DNA from: Rhizobiales bacterium 62-17
GTDB lineage: Bacteria > Pseudomonadota > Alphaproteobacteria > Rhizobiales > Beijerinckiaceae
Direction: 5' to 3'
DNA: 64,000 nucleotides
Assembly (NCBI GenBank): GCA_001898965.1
Contig: MKVW01000003.1
Coordinates: 41,373 to 105,372 of the forward strand
The notes beneath the pieces are model-generated. The model worked only from the letters and a program-made list of their open reading frames with translations, was not told where the DNA came from and searched no databases. Shown piece by piece: positions 26,042 to 35,145 of the stretch (position 1 is the stretch's first letter; every line of letters begins with the position of its first letter). The position numbers and the translations under genes are program-made.

Positions 26042-26344
26042 TCACACAGCGCCGCGCATTTTCGCCAGCCACCATCGCAGACCGACGAAGAGAAACCGCC
26101 AATCGCGGAAGAATTCCGGCGGCTTGTGTTCGTAGAGATGGCCGACGAACTGCAAGACCCAGCCGAGGATGAAGAGCGCCGCGGCCCAGATCCAAAGATG
26201 GGTGACGAAGGGCGAAAGGCCGAACAGAACGATGGCGACGACGATCATCGGAATGCCGAATGTGTGGCAGATCCGATTGCGGGGATCGCGATGGCTCGTT
26301 TCATATTCGGCGATCCATTCGCTCCAGGGGCGACCGAAAAACAT
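26042..26344 (-). CDS. Mpo1-like (DUF962) small membrane protein
   Basis: 100 residues with two to three hydrophobic segments. The conserved histidines of the family are present: YETSHRDPRNRICHTFGIP near the N-terminus and GHLYEHKPPEF later. In yeast, Mpo1 is an iron-dependent dioxygenase in fatty-acid alpha-oxidation; bacterial relatives share the histidines. The exact substrate is unknown. The region 26345-26522 upstream contains two short ACTACATTT repeats but no further gene. Confidence 0.82.
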   Translation of the reverse strand: MFFGRPWSEWIAEYETSHRDPRNRICHTFGIPMIVVAIVLFGLSPFVTHLWIWAAALFILGWVLQFVGHLYEHKPPEFFRDWRFLFVGLRWWLAKMRGAV

Positions 26345-26522
26345 GACACCCTCCTCAAGCCATTGTGATCCTAGACTCTCATAGAGGCGACAAGGGGGTC
26401 AATGCGGCTTTTGGCGTGGTTCCGGCTTGCGTAAACCCGGCCCGGTACTACATTTCCAGCACTACATTTTGAGCACGGCCCGCCCTGGGCGGGACCGCCC
26501 GCCGGTTCTATATTCTTCGCTG

Positions 26523-27734
26523 ATGTCCGAGTCCGCCTTCCAGATTCGAATTGCCCGCGCCATGGCCGATATCGATGCGGCCGGCTGGAACGCGTGTGCC
26601 AATCCGCCTGATATCGACTGTGATCCGGCCGATCCGCAGCGGGAACGGTTCAACCCGTTTTTGACCCATGCCTTTCTCAACACGCTGGAGACCTCTGGGT
26701 CGGCGACATCGCGCACCGGCTGGTCGCCGGTGCATCTGGTGGTCGAGGACAAGGGTGGGGCGATCCTGGCTTGCGCGCCTTGCTATCTGAAGACCCATTC
26801 GCAGGGCGAATATGTCTTCGATTATGCCTGGGCCGATGCTTTCGAGCGGGCCGGCGGTCACTATTATCCCAAGCTGCAAGTCAGCGTGCCGTTCACGCCG
26901 GCGCAGGGGCGACGTCTGCTCGTGGCGCCAGGCACCAATGTGGCGGCAGCGCAAGCGGCGCTGGTCGAAGGGTTTCGGGCTTTGCAGGCGCGCACGGGCG
27001 CTTCCTCGACCCACATCACCTTTCCGTTGAAGCAGGAGTGGGACGCGCTCGGGCAGAGCGGTTTTCTGCGCCGCACGGGCAAGCAGTTCCATTTCTTCAA
27101 TCGCGGCTACGATGATTTCGATGGATTTCTGGCGGATCTCGCTTCGCGCAAGCGCAAGAACATTCGCAAGGAGAGGGTGGAAGCCCTGGCGCATGGCATC
27201 GAGATCGAATGGGTGACGGGGCGTGACATCACCGAAGCCCATTGGGATGCCTTCTTCGCTTTCTACATGGACACCGGCTCGCGCAAATGGGGCCGGCCTT
27301 ATCTGACGCGCAGCTATTATTCGCTGGTCGGCGAGGCGATGGCGGATCGGATCTTGCTGGTGATGGCCAAGCGTGAGGGGCGCTATATTGCTGGCGCGAT
27401 CAACTTCATCGGCGATGACGCGCTTTATGGCCGCAACTGGGGCGCGATCGAAGAGCATCCCTTCCTACATTTCGAGGTCTGCTACTATCAGGCGATCGAA
27501 TTCGCCATCGCACGCAAGCTGTCGCGTGTTGAGGCCGGCGCACAGGGCGAACATAAGCTGGCGCGTGGTTATGGGCCGGTCGAGACCTATTCGCTGCATA
27601 TGTTCGAGGATCCACGGCTGGCCCGGGCGGTGGACGGCTTCCTGCAGCAAGAACGGGAAGCGATCAGCCAATCGATCGAAATCTATGGCGAGCACGTGCC
27701 GTTTCGCCGCGATCTGGAGCGGGAACTGGAGTGA
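26523..27734 (+). CDS. FemAB-like / GNAT-fold protein (DUF482)
   Basis: 403 residues from the ATG at 26523. It belongs to the family often labelled peptidoglycan-biosynthesis-like (DUF482): FNPFLTHAFLNTLE, LKTHSQGEYVFDYAWADAFE, YYPKLQVSVPFTP, then FYMDTGSRKWGRPYLTRSYY and the C-terminal EAGAQGEHKLARGYGP. The fold is a doubled acetyltransferase as in FemX. Members probably transfer an acyl or aminoacyl group, but no reaction is proven. It is cytosolic. Confidence 0.85.
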   Translation: MSESAFQIRIARAMADIDAAGWNACANPPDIDCDPADPQRERFNPFLTHAFLNTLETSGSATSRTGWSPVHLVVEDKGGAILACAPCYLKTHSQGEYVFDYAWADAFERAGGHYYPKLQVSVPFTPAQGRRLLVAPGTNVAAAQAALVEGFRALQARTGASSTHITFPLKQEWDALGQSGFLRRTGKQFHFFNRGYDDFDGFLADLASRKRKNIRKERVEALAHGIEIEWVTGRDITEAHWDAFFAFYMDTGSRKWGRPYLTRSYYSLVGEAMADRILLVMAKREGRYIAGAINFIGDDALYGRNWGAIEEHPFLHFEVCYYQAIEFAIARKLSRVEAGAQGEHKLARGYGPVETYSLHMFEDPRLARAVDGFLQQEREAISQSIEIYGEHVPFRRDLERELE

Positions 27735-27788
27735 GCTCGTCGAATAGGGGATATTGGTCCCAGTTGAATCTTAAAGCGAGTTCCTCAC

Positions 27789-28199
27789 ATGTCCGACAAT
27801 CATCCGAGCCAGAGCGCCGATCTGATCAGCGCTAACATCATCGTCAATTTGCCGGTTGATGCACCGGTGCATGAAATATCGGACTTTGCGTTGTACAAAG
27901 AAGAAGTGGTGAATGAATTTCGCCACGTTTATTACATGAGTTCAATCGGCGACGAGGATGAGCTTCCCGTTCAGGACGGACTGGATCTCCTGGCCGAGGC
28001 GATTGAACGCGCGCGAGATGATCTCACGAAGATTCTGAAGCTTGCAGGCTCCACGGTGACGTTGGATGTCGCTATCTTTCCAAACCCTGGGTTTGCCACG
28101 ATTTCTTATGCGCTGCCGCCTGCTCTGGCGCGTCAGCTGGTTGAGCTGGGTATTATCTTCAGCGTCATGACGATCATTCCGACGGAAATGTCGGAATGA
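27789..28199 (+). CDS. Uncharacterised 136-residue protein
   Basis: I do not recognise a family. The protein is acidic, with no signal peptide or membrane helix. Features are an N-terminal polar tail, VNLPVDAPVHEISDFALY, a charged helix [18 protein letters not shown], and two short hydrophobic strands near the C-terminus (FATISYALPP, IFSVMTIIPT). The gene is less GC rich than its neighbours and uses more A/T-ending codons, which could mark a transferred or fast-evolving gene. It follows the FemAB-like gene by 54 bases. Confidence 0.65.
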   Translation: MSDNHPSQSADLISANIIVNLPVDAPVHEISDFALYKEEVVNEFRHVYYMSSIGDEDELPVQDGLDLLAEAIERARDDLTKILKLAGSTVTLDVAIFPNPGFATISYALPPALARQLVELGIIFSVMTIIPTEMSE

Positions 28200-28238
28200 C
28201 GCCATCGCTGGATTGAACGATGCCTCGGCGAACTGGCC

Positions 28239-28508
28239 TCAGTTCAGCAGGAATTCCTGATCGCACATGCGCAGCTCTGCCGGCTTGATCAGCCGGGCAT
28301 GGGCTATTCTCACCGAATAGAGGCTGCCGTCGAGCTTGGTTGTCCAGAACTCCAGGAAGCGCGTCAGTTCCGGAAAGCGCGGGTGCAGGTCGTAGTCCTG
28401 CCAGATATAGCTTTGCAGGATCGCCGGATGGTCCGGCATGCGGTACAGGATTTCCGCCGTCGTCAGACCGTAGCCAGCAAGCTGACGTACAAAATCACGA
28501 GATGCCAT
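28239..28508 (-). CDS. usg: Usg family protein
   Basis: 89 residues. The pattern LTTAEILYRMPDHPAILQSY-IWQDYDLHPRFPELTRFLEFW matches Usg, a small alphaproteobacterial protein first noted upstream of trp genes in Caulobacter and sometimes described as related to an amidotransferase subunit. Function is unknown. It is divergent from the HIT gene across an AT-rich spacer (28509-28699), likely holding both promoters. Confidence 0.85.
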   Translation of the reverse strand: MASRDFVRQLAGYGLTTAEILYRMPDHPAILQSYIWQDYDLHPRFPELTRFLEFWTTKLDGSLYSVRIAHARLIKPAELRMCDQEFLLN

Positions 28509-28699
28509 CAGGTCCTCCGCGATAAGGCCGAGGTGAAGATGATAGGGGCGATTCTGTCACAACAAAGTTAAATATTAATAAAATCCACGTGAAAACAGTT
28601 TGTTAGCAGCGCTCTCCCATGAGTGCCAAAAGTCGAATGGCAGCCATTCCCTTGACGGGCGCGAAACGACAGGTTTTTGCTGCGCGCGGAGATGCCAGC

Positions 28700-29128
28700 A
28701 TGCCTTACCGTCTTGAATATCAACCCGATAATATCTTCGCGAAGATCCTGCGCGGCGAGATGCCGTGTCATAAGGTCTTCGAGGACGACGTCGCCTTTGC
28801 GTTCATGGACATCATGCCGCGCGGCGATGGCCACACCCTGATCATACCCAAGGTCGAAGCGCGCGGTCTGTTGGATATGCCCGTCGCCGCGCTCGGTCCG
28901 TTCATGGAGCGGGTGCAGCGTGTCAGCGCGGCCGTTGTGAAGGGGATGGATGCGGAAGGCCTGACTTTGCAGCAGTTCAACGAGACGGCTGGCGGGCAGG
29001 TGGTGTTCCATCTGCATTTCCATGTCATCCCGCGCTGGGAAGGCATCCGGTTGCGTCCGCACACGGGCGAGATGGAAAAGCCCGACGTGCTGCGTCAAAA
29101 CGCCGAGCGCATTCGCGCTGCCCTTTAG
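28700..29128 (+). CDS. HIT family nucleotide-binding protein
   Basis: 142 residues from the ATG at 28700; an upstream in-frame ATG at 28619 would add 27 atypical residues. NIFAKILRGEMPCHKVFEDD and GHTLIIPK are HINT-type starts. The histidine triad is His104-x-His106-x-His108 in FHLHFHVIPRWEG. Such enzymes hydrolyse aminoacyl- or phosphoramidate adenylates. The stop overlaps the convergent azlD gene by four bases. Confidence 0.9.
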   Translation: MPYRLEYQPDNIFAKILRGEMPCHKVFEDDVAFAFMDIMPRGDGHTLIIPKVEARGLLDMPVAALGPFMERVQRVSAAVVKGMDAEGLTLQQFNETAGGQVVFHLHFHVIPRWEGIRLRPHTGEMEKPDVLRQNAERIRAAL

Positions 29129-29478
29129 CCGGCAAACCACCAGGCCGCGCTGACGATCGCTGCTTCTCCGGCGGCTACGCCGGCGATGACGGATCGGCGG
29201 GTGAGGGCGAAGACACCAAGGCCAATGACCATGGCGCCCACGCGCGCCACGAGCGGCACGGTGGCGAGCGCGCCAGATGGCGTCAGCAGAATATTGGCGA
29301 CGACACCGGCGAGTAGCGCGGTCGCCACAGCGCGCACCCATTCCAGCAGTTCCGATTTCTCGTCGATGCCGTGGCCGACAATGATCGAGAGCATGCGCCA
29401 GACCTCGCTCGGCAGGAAGCCGAAGAGGATCAGAGCGAAATAGGGCCACAGGCCGCCGCTCCAGGCCTCGGGCGTCAT
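29125..29478 (-). CDS. azlD: AzlD family branched-chain amino acid exporter subunit
   Basis: 117 residues with four hydrophobic segments, including LWPYFALILFGFLPSEVWRML, and Ala/Val-rich helices. The ATG overlaps the azlC stop (ATGA), so the pair is translationally coupled. AzlC plus AzlD form a small two-protein exporter of branched-chain amino acids or their analogues. The start at 29478 is preferred to the open frame from 29514. Confidence 0.85.
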   Translation of the reverse strand: MTPEAWSGGLWPYFALILFGFLPSEVWRMLSIIVGHGIDEKSELLEWVRAVATALLAGVVANILLTPSGALATVPLVARVGAMVIGLGVFALTRRSVIAGVAAGEAAIVSAAWWFAG

Positions 29479-30224
29479 AGATGGGCTCCGTGTCGGCGGA
29501 CGCGCTTTTGCCAAAGCCAGGCGGCGGTGCCGCCGACGAGGCCGATGATCATCAGATCAAGTCCCGCACCGACGATGCCTTTGAGCATAGGTGCCAGCAC
29601 GAAGCCGGAGGACAGAGCAATCCAATCGATCGGCTCGCGCGCGTTGCGCGCCAAAGTGGAGGTAAAGTAGATCGGCGTGATGAACAGGAGGCCGGCGGCG
29701 AAGGCATGCGGCAGGGTGGCGGCGAGGGTGTAGCCGATCCATGTGGCCAGCAGGGCGGCGATGACGAGGCTGTGCGCCAGACCCATGAACCAGGGCATGC
29801 GACCGTGCGGTGGAATCTGGCGAATGGCTTGAATCGATTCCGCCCAGACCGTCACCGCCACCTGATGCATGGCGTAAAGCAAGGTGAGGCGCGATCCGGC
29901 CGATTGGCGCAGCACCGGCAGCAAAGACACGCACATGGGCAGCAAGCGGATCGATGACAATGAGATCGACAAAGCAATCGCGGGCAGGGCGACGCCATTG
30001 ATCAGCGCGCCGAAATAGATCACCTGCGCCGGTCCGGCCCAGATCGTCACCGTGGACAGCAACGCCACACCAAGGGGAACTCCGGCTTCGCGGGCGAGGC
30101 CGCCGATGCCGAGAAAGGTGAAGGCCATCACGAAAATAGGCAGGCGGGCGGCGACCATGATGCCCCGGCGCAGCCAATAGGCCCGGCCTTGGGTTCCTGG
30201 GGTTTCGCTCTCCTGTACCGACAT
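29475..30224 (-). CDS. azlC: AzlC family branched-chain amino acid exporter subunit
   Basis: 249 residues, six to seven membrane segments. The AzlC pattern includes FTFLGIGGLAREAGVP, STVTIWAGPAQVIYFGAL, and SSIRLLPMCVSLLPVLR. It pairs with AzlD downstream. A cytoplasmic N-terminus of about 20 residues precedes the first helix. It is divergent from the exported lyase at 30310, with an 85-base spacer that probably carries both promoters. Confidence 0.88.
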   Translation of the reverse strand: MSVQESETPGTQGRAYWLRRGIMVAARLPIFVMAFTFLGIGGLAREAGVPLGVALLSTVTIWAGPAQVIYFGALINGVALPAIALSISLSSIRLLPMCVSLLPVLRQSAGSRLTLLYAMHQVAVTVWAESIQAIRQIPPHGRMPWFMGLAHSLVIAALLATWIGYTLAATLPHAFAAGLLFITPIYFTSTLARNAREPIDWIALSSGFVLAPMLKGIVGAGLDLMIIGLVGGTAAWLWQKRVRRHGAHL

Positions 30225-30309
30225 ACCGTGTTAGGTGCATAAGCGCCGCTTCATGTAAAGTCAGTCCATCGTCAAGCAACAGAGAATGGACGAAGAGGGA
30301 GGTTCGCCG

Positions 30310-31734
30310 ATGATTTCCGCACGTATTTTTTCACCGCTCCGAACGTGGATGGTCGCATTCGGTCTCGCGCTGGCTGTGATCGGGGGACATGGCGCCGCTG
30401 AGGCGCAATCGACGGCGGAGCTGTTCAGTCGGGCCAACACACAGCAGATGCTGATGCGGATGGAAGTGGCGCTGGCGCGCGTGCAGGCGCGCCGGGGCAT
30501 CATCCCGAAAGCCGCGGCCGACGAGATCGAGCGGACGGCCAGTATCGATTTTGTTTTGCCGCAACGGGTGGCGGAAGAGCAGCGCCGTGTCGGCCATCCG
30601 CTCGTCGCTCTCATCAATGTCTGGGCGAAAGTCACGCAAGGCGATGCGGGCGAATACATTCACTACGGTGCGACGACGCAGGACATTTATGACAGCGTGC
30701 AATTGGCGCAATGCCGCGAGGCCGCACGGCTCTTCATCGCCGATCTGCGGCGGGTGGAGGAGGGCCTCCTGAACCTGGCGCAGGAGCATCGCGCCACGCC
30801 GATGATTGGCCGCACCGTCGGCCGTCATGCGTTGCCGCTGACGTTTGGCGCGAAAGTCGGGAGCTGGCTCTCCGAGAACCGGCGCAGTATCGAGCGGCTG
30901 AAAGGCTGGATCGAACGGTCGAACACGGCGATGCTGTCGGGTGCTGTCGGCAGCTACGCGGCTCTGGGCCCCGATGCCTTCGCCGTTGAGGCGGAGGTTG
31001 CCAAGGAGCTTGGCGCCGGCACGCCTTTCACCGCCGACTGGAAGGGCGCACGCGACATGCACGCCGAATATGGCGAGCTGCTGGCGATCGCCGCGCGCTC
31101 TCTGGGGCGCATGGGTCAGGAAGTGTTCCTGCTGCTCGGTGATGATTTCAACGAGCTGGAAGAGCCGACGGAAAACGTCGGCTCGTCGACCATGCCGCAT
31201 AAGGTCAATCCGAGCTATTCGCGCACGGTGGTGCAGATGGCGCGCGTGGTGCCGGCGCAGGCGCAAATCCTGCTCGACTGGATGATGACCATCTATGAGC
31301 GTGACCAGATTTCCAATGCCGATACGCTGGGCGATATTTCCATCGCGATGGAACGCTCGACCAAGGCTGCGGCGCGCATGGTCGCGGTGTTGAAAGTTCA
31401 TCCGGAGAATATGGCCCGCAATATCGATCGTACCCGGGGGCTGATCATGGCCGAGGAGGCGATGTTCATTCTCGGCGAGAAGATCGGCAAGCATACGGCG
31501 CATGAGGAAGTGCGGCTGGCGGCGCGGGCCGCCTGGGAGAAGGGTACGAGTTTGATCGAGGAGATCAACGCGCGACCGCAGCTCGCGGGCGTCGCCAAGG
31601 ACATGAAGCTGGAGGAGCGTCTCGATCCCAAGAAATATATCGGCCTGTCGGCTGAGGCCACTGATCGAACCATCGCCTTCATCAAGCGGGCGCGAGAAAC
31701 AGACGCGTCGGCGTTGAAGCCGGAGCGAGGCTGA
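30310..31734 (+). CDS. Exported adenylosuccinate-lyase-like enzyme (fumarase/aspartase superfamily)
   Basis: 474 residues from the ATG at 30310, with GGAGG seven bases upstream. A clear signal peptide (1-32, basic start, hydrophobic core, cleavage after AEA) precedes a full lyase fold, which is unusual for this normally cytosolic superfamily. The signature loop GSSTMPHKVNP is at 291-301, His173 lies in GRTVGRHALPLTFG, and ATTQDIYDS at 121-129 matches the substrate-binding region. It should cleave a C-N or C-O bond, or cycloisomerise, releasing fumarate or an alkene, in the periplasm. The substrate is unknown. Confidence 0.82.
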   Translation: MISARIFSPLRTWMVAFGLALAVIGGHGAAEAQSTAELFSRANTQQMLMRMEVALARVQARRGIIPKAAADEIERTASIDFVLPQRVAEEQRRVGHPLVALINVWAKVTQGDAGEYIHYGATTQDIYDSVQLAQCREAARLFIADLRRVEEGLLNLAQEHRATPMIGRTVGRHALPLTFGAKVGSWLSENRRSIERLKGWIERSNTAMLSGAVGSYAALGPDAFAVEAEVAKELGAGTPFTADWKGARDMHAEYGELLAIAARSLGRMGQEVFLLLGDDFNELEEPTENVGSSTMPHKVNPSYSRTVVQMARVVPAQAQILLDWMMTIYERDQISNADTLGDISIAMERSTKAAARMVAVLKVHPENMARNIDRTRGLIMAEEAMFILGEKIGKHTAHEEVRLAARAAWEKGTSLIEEINARPQLAGVAKDMKLEERLDPKKYIGLSAEATDRTIAFIKRARETDASALKPERG

Positions 31735-31741
31735 AAACGCA

Positions 31742-31847
31742 AGTGGCGCAGGCATTTTCTGCCTGCGCCACTGGATTGCTTCGCTACGCTCGCAATGACG
31801 GCGTCGCTTTAGCATTTTCGGTTCTGATCTTTGATCAGAACCGAAAA
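31742..31847. repeat. Two strong intergenic hairpins (repeat-like element)
   Basis: A 13-bp perfect stem (31742-31754 with 31760-31772) is followed by the ATTGCTTCG...GCAAT palindrome (about 31775-31797). Then comes a 15-bp perfect stem TTTTCGGTTCTGATC / GATCAGAACCGAAAA (31815-31847). They lie between converging genes and probably act as bidirectional terminators. The sequence style is that of dispersed intergenic palindromes common in this order. Confidence 0.7.
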
Positions 31848-31850
31848 GCT

Positions 31851-34304
31851 CTAGCTCTTGAGCGGTTCCGGCGGGGTGACGTCGGGCTCGTCGTTATTGG
31901 TGGCGCGCTGCTTGGCGCGGCGCACTTCTGGTTCCTCGCGCGGGGTGCGCTTCTTGCGGCCGGCCTCGACCACTTCGCGGTCGGGCTTGGGCAGAACCGG
32001 GCCTTCCGGATAGATGAAGGCCAGCTTCTTCTTGCCGTTCTCGTCGTCCTGCACGACGACCTGCACCGTGCCGCCGCCTTTGAGACGGCCGAAGAGCACT
32101 TCGTCGGCCAGCGGCGTCTTGATGTGCTGCTGGATGACGCGCCCCATCGGCCGGGCACCCATCGCCTGGTCGTAACCGTTGTCGATGAGCCAGTTGCGGG
32201 CTTCGTCGGACAGTTCGATCGTGACGTTGCGGTCGCCGAGCTGGGTCTCGAGCTGGGCGATGAACTTGTCCACCACCTGCGCGATGACACTGCGCGGCAG
32301 ATGACCGAACTGCACGATCGCGTCGAGACGGTTGCGGAACTCCGGCGCGAACAACCGATTGATCGCTTCCAAATCCTCGCCTTCACGCTTGCTGCTGTTG
32401 AAGCCGAAGGCGGCACGTGCCATGTCGGCGGCGCCCGCGTTCGTCGTCATGATCAAGATGACGTTGCGGAAGTCGATCTGCTTGCCATGGTGGTCGGTCA
32501 ACTTACCGTGATCCATGATCTGCAGCAGGATGTTGAACAGGTCCGGATGGGCCTTTTCGATCTCGTCGAGCAGCAGCACACAGTAGGGATGCTGATCGAC
32601 CGCGTCGGTCAGCAGGCCGCCCTGGTCGAAGCCGACATAGCCCGGAGGCGCGCCGATCAGACGGCTGACCGTGTGGCGCTCCATATATTCGGACATGTCG
32701 AAGCGGACGAGCTCGACGCCAAGGGCGACGGAGAGCTGGCGTGCCACTTCGGTCTTGCCGACGCCGGTGGGGCCCGAGAACAGGTAGCTGCCGATCGGCT
32801 TCTCGCCGTCGCGCAGGCCGGCACGGGCCAGCTTGATCGCCGCCGACAAGGCTTCGATCGACTTGTCCTGGCCGTAGACGACGCGCTTCAGCGTCTCTTC
32901 CAGATGCTGCAACACTTCCGCATCGTCCTTCGACACGGTCTTGGCCGGGATGCGCGCCATGGTCGCGATGGTGGCTTCCACCTCCTTCGTGCCGATGGTC
33001 TTCTTGCGCTTGTTTTCGGGCAGCAGCATCTGGCTCGCGCCGGTTTCGTCGATCACGTCGATCGCCTTGTCCGGCAGCTTGCGGTCATGGATGTAGCGCG
33101 CCGACAGTTCGACGGCGGTCTTGATCGCATCGTTGGTGTAACGGACGCGATGGAATTCTTCGAAATAGGGCTTGAGGCCCTTCATGATTTCGATCGAGTC
33201 CGGGATCGACGGTTCGTTGACGTCGATCTTCTGGAAGCGACGCACGAGCGCGCGATCCTTCTCGAAATACTGGCGGTATTCCTTGTAGGTGGTCGAGCCG
33301 ATGCAGCGCAGCGCGCCCTGTGCCAGGGCGGGCTTCAACAGGTTCGACGCATCCATGGCACCGCCCGAGGTGGCGCCAGCACCGATGACGGTGTGGATCT
33401 CGTCGATGAAGAGGATGGCGTTCTTGTGCTGCTCGATTTCCTTGATCACCTGCTTGAGGCGTTCTTCGAAATCGCCGCGATAGCGCGTGCCGGCGAGCAG
33501 GGTGCCCATGTCGAGCGCGAAGACGGTGGCGCGCGCCAACACCTCAGGCACTTCGCCCTTGATGATCTTGCGGGCCAGACCTTCGGCGATCGCCGTCTTG
33601 CCGACGCCGGGATCACCGACGAGCAGCGGATTGTTCTTCTGCCGGCGGCAGAGAATCTGGATCGTGCGCTGCACTTCGGCTTCGCGGCCGATAAGCGGGT
33701 CGATACGGCCGTCACGGGCCTTTTTATTGAGGTTGACGCAATAGGCCTCGAGCGCGCCTTCCTTCTTCTTGCTGTCGCCCTGTTCGCGGGCTTCGCCGCG
33801 CTCGCGCTGGCCCTCTTCCTCGTCGGCACCGCGCGGCGCCTTGGAGGTGTCGGACATGCCGGGGCGCTTGGCGATCCCGTGGCTGATGTAGTTGACGGCG
33901 TCGTAGCGCGTCATGTCCTGCTCCTGCAGGAAGTACGCGGCATGGCTTTCGCGCTCGGCGAAAATGGCAACGAGCACGTTGGCGCCGGTCACTTCCTCGC
34001 GACCGGACGACTGCACGTGAATGACAGCACGCTGAATGACGCGCTGGAAGCCGGCGGTCGGCTTGGCTTCATCGCCACGCCCGTTGGTGGCGAGATTGGC
34101 GAGCTCGTGATCGATGTAATTGACCAGGCTCTTGCGCAGCGCTTCGAGGTCGACCGAGCAGGCACGCATGACGGCCGAGGCGTCGGAGTCCTCGATCAGG
34201 CTGAGCAGCAGATGTTCCAGCGTGGCGTATTCATGACGACGTTCGTTGGCCGTCGCCAGCGCCCGGTGCAACGTCTGTTCGAGATTTCTAGAGAACGACG
34301 GCAT
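31851..34304 (-). CDS. clpA: ClpA: ATP-dependent Clp protease, ATPase subunit
   Basis: 817 residues from the ATG at 34304, with AGGAG upstream. An N-terminal double Clp repeat (1-145) is followed by two AAA+ modules: Walker A GDPGVGKT at 230-237, with LFIDEIHT, and a second GPTGVGKT around 510, with [12 protein letters not shown]. The C-terminus is a charged, lysine/proline-rich tail of about 50 residues. It unfolds substrates for ClpP and is directed to N-degron proteins by ClpS, encoded 10 bases upstream. Confidence 0.95.
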   Translation of the reverse strand: MPSFSRNLEQTLHRALATANERRHEYATLEHLLLSLIEDSDASAVMRACSVDLEALRKSLVNYIDHELANLATNGRGDEAKPTAGFQRVIQRAVIHVQSSGREEVTGANVLVAIFAERESHAAYFLQEQDMTRYDAVNYISHGIAKRPGMSDTSKAPRGADEEEGQRERGEAREQGDSKKKEGALEAYCVNLNKKARDGRIDPLIGREAEVQRTIQILCRRQKNNPLLVGDPGVGKTAIAEGLARKIIKGEVPEVLARATVFALDMGTLLAGTRYRGDFEERLKQVIKEIEQHKNAILFIDEIHTVIGAGATSGGAMDASNLLKPALAQGALRCIGSTTYKEYRQYFEKDRALVRRFQKIDVNEPSIPDSIEIMKGLKPYFEEFHRVRYTNDAIKTAVELSARYIHDRKLPDKAIDVIDETGASQMLLPENKRKKTIGTKEVEATIATMARIPAKTVSKDDAEVLQHLEETLKRVVYGQDKSIEALSAAIKLARAGLRDGEKPIGSYLFSGPTGVGKTEVARQLSVALGVELVRFDMSEYMERHTVSRLIGAPPGYVGFDQGGLLTDAVDQHPYCVLLLDEIEKAHPDLFNILLQIMDHGKLTDHHGKQIDFRNVILIMTTNAGAADMARAAFGFNSSKREGEDLEAINRLFAPEFRNRLDAIVQFGHLPRSVIAQVVDKFIAQLETQLGDRNVTIELSDEARNWLIDNGYDQAMGARPMGRVIQQHIKTPLADEVLFGRLKGGGTVQVVVQDDENGKKKLAFIYPEGPVLPKPDREVVEAGRKKRTPREEPEVRRAKQRATNNDEPDVTPPEPLKS

Positions 34305-34314
34305 TGGCGCTCCT

Positions 34315-34752
34315 TTACTTCTTTTCCATAATGCATTGCAGCGGATGCTGATGCTTGCGGGCAAAATCCATCACTTGCGTGACCTTCGTTTCGGCAACCT
34401 CGTAGGTGTAGATGCCGCATTCGCCGACGCCGTGTTGATGGACGTGCAGCATGATGCGGGTTGCCTCATCATTGCTCTTGTTGAAATAGCGGCGCAGCAC
34501 AGTGACGACGAATTCCATGGGCGTGTAGTCGTCATTGAGCAGCAGCACGCGATACATGCTGGGTTTACGCGTCTGGGTGCGGGTGCGCGTGATGACCGCC
34601 GTGCCGGTGCCGTTGTTATTGTTCGCGCCGTTGCCGTTGCTCTTGTCAGCCTCGTCCGAGGCTCGAACCGGCAGGGCTCGAACCGGAGTGGCGCGACCCT
34701 GGCCGTAAGCCAGGCCACCAGCGCGCGGGTCGGCGGTTTCGCCGTCGATCAC
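34315..34752 (-). CDS. clpS: ClpS: N-degron adaptor for ClpAP
   Basis: The adaptor core is complete: [18 protein letters not shown] with the N-degron-binding Asn-Asp-Asp, [14 protein letters not shown] with its histidine, and [16 protein letters not shown]. The start is uncertain: no ATG occurs in frame upstream of MYRV, the GTG at 34752 gives 145 residues, and GTG at 34929 would be longer. The long N-terminal part is low complexity ([16 protein letters not shown]), as expected for the flexible ClpS tail that enters the ClpA pore. It is translated just before clpA. Confidence 0.88.
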   Translation of the reverse strand: MIDGETADPRAGGLAYGQGRATPVRALPVRASDEADKSNGNGANNNNGTGTAVITRTRTQTRKPSMYRVLLLNDDYTPMEFVVTVLRRYFNKSNDEATRIMLHVHQHGVGECGIYTYEVAETKVTQVMDFARKHQHPLQCIMEKK

Positions 34753-35145
34753 GGAAGCGCGGGTTGCCGATATCTGCCTCGCCGGAAAACGCAAGAAGCC
34801 CTCCAAGGGATTCGACCCTGAAAGTCTACCTTCAATCCCAGGGTCGTCTACAACAGTTATTCGATGTTCCACCCGAGTAATGTAGGAGCGATGTAGGAGT
34901 TGCGCCAGTGGGGGAGATGTTATCCGCACTATTAAGGTTGCGGTTCACAAATCCGCCCCATTCGCGGTCTTCTCGCCGACGCGAATTGTGCCGCAGCGCG
35001 CTCAGGCTGGAACAAGCAGGCTGGAATAAGAATGAAAAAAGGTCCGGCTGATGGCCGGACCTTGACGCAGATATTAACAACTCAAGCACTCATCGCGCCA
35101 CTCAAGGGCGCGATGTCGACTGCGCTACTACCTTGGTAGTGACGC
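34753..35145. other. Gap between clpS and the phasin gene
   Basis: It contains the phasin terminator at 35035-35063 and the presumed clpSA promoter. A short tandem repeat ATGTAGGAG (34880-34888 and 34891-34899) is visible. No supported gene is present, apart from the possibility that clpS starts further upstream. Confidence 0.5.
35035..35063 (-). terminator. Rho-independent terminator of the phasin gene
   Basis: On the minus strand a stem of at least 8 bp (GGTCCGGC / GCCGGACC) is followed by TTTTTT. It is 83 bases after the phasin stop. Confidence 0.88.

Noticed and set aside
31743-34331. 862-codon ORF on the plus strand opposite clpA
   Set aside because: It mirrors the clpA reading frame, has no recognisable domain, and its composition (Asp/Arg/Leu/Gly-biased) is typical of antisense frames in GC-rich genes.
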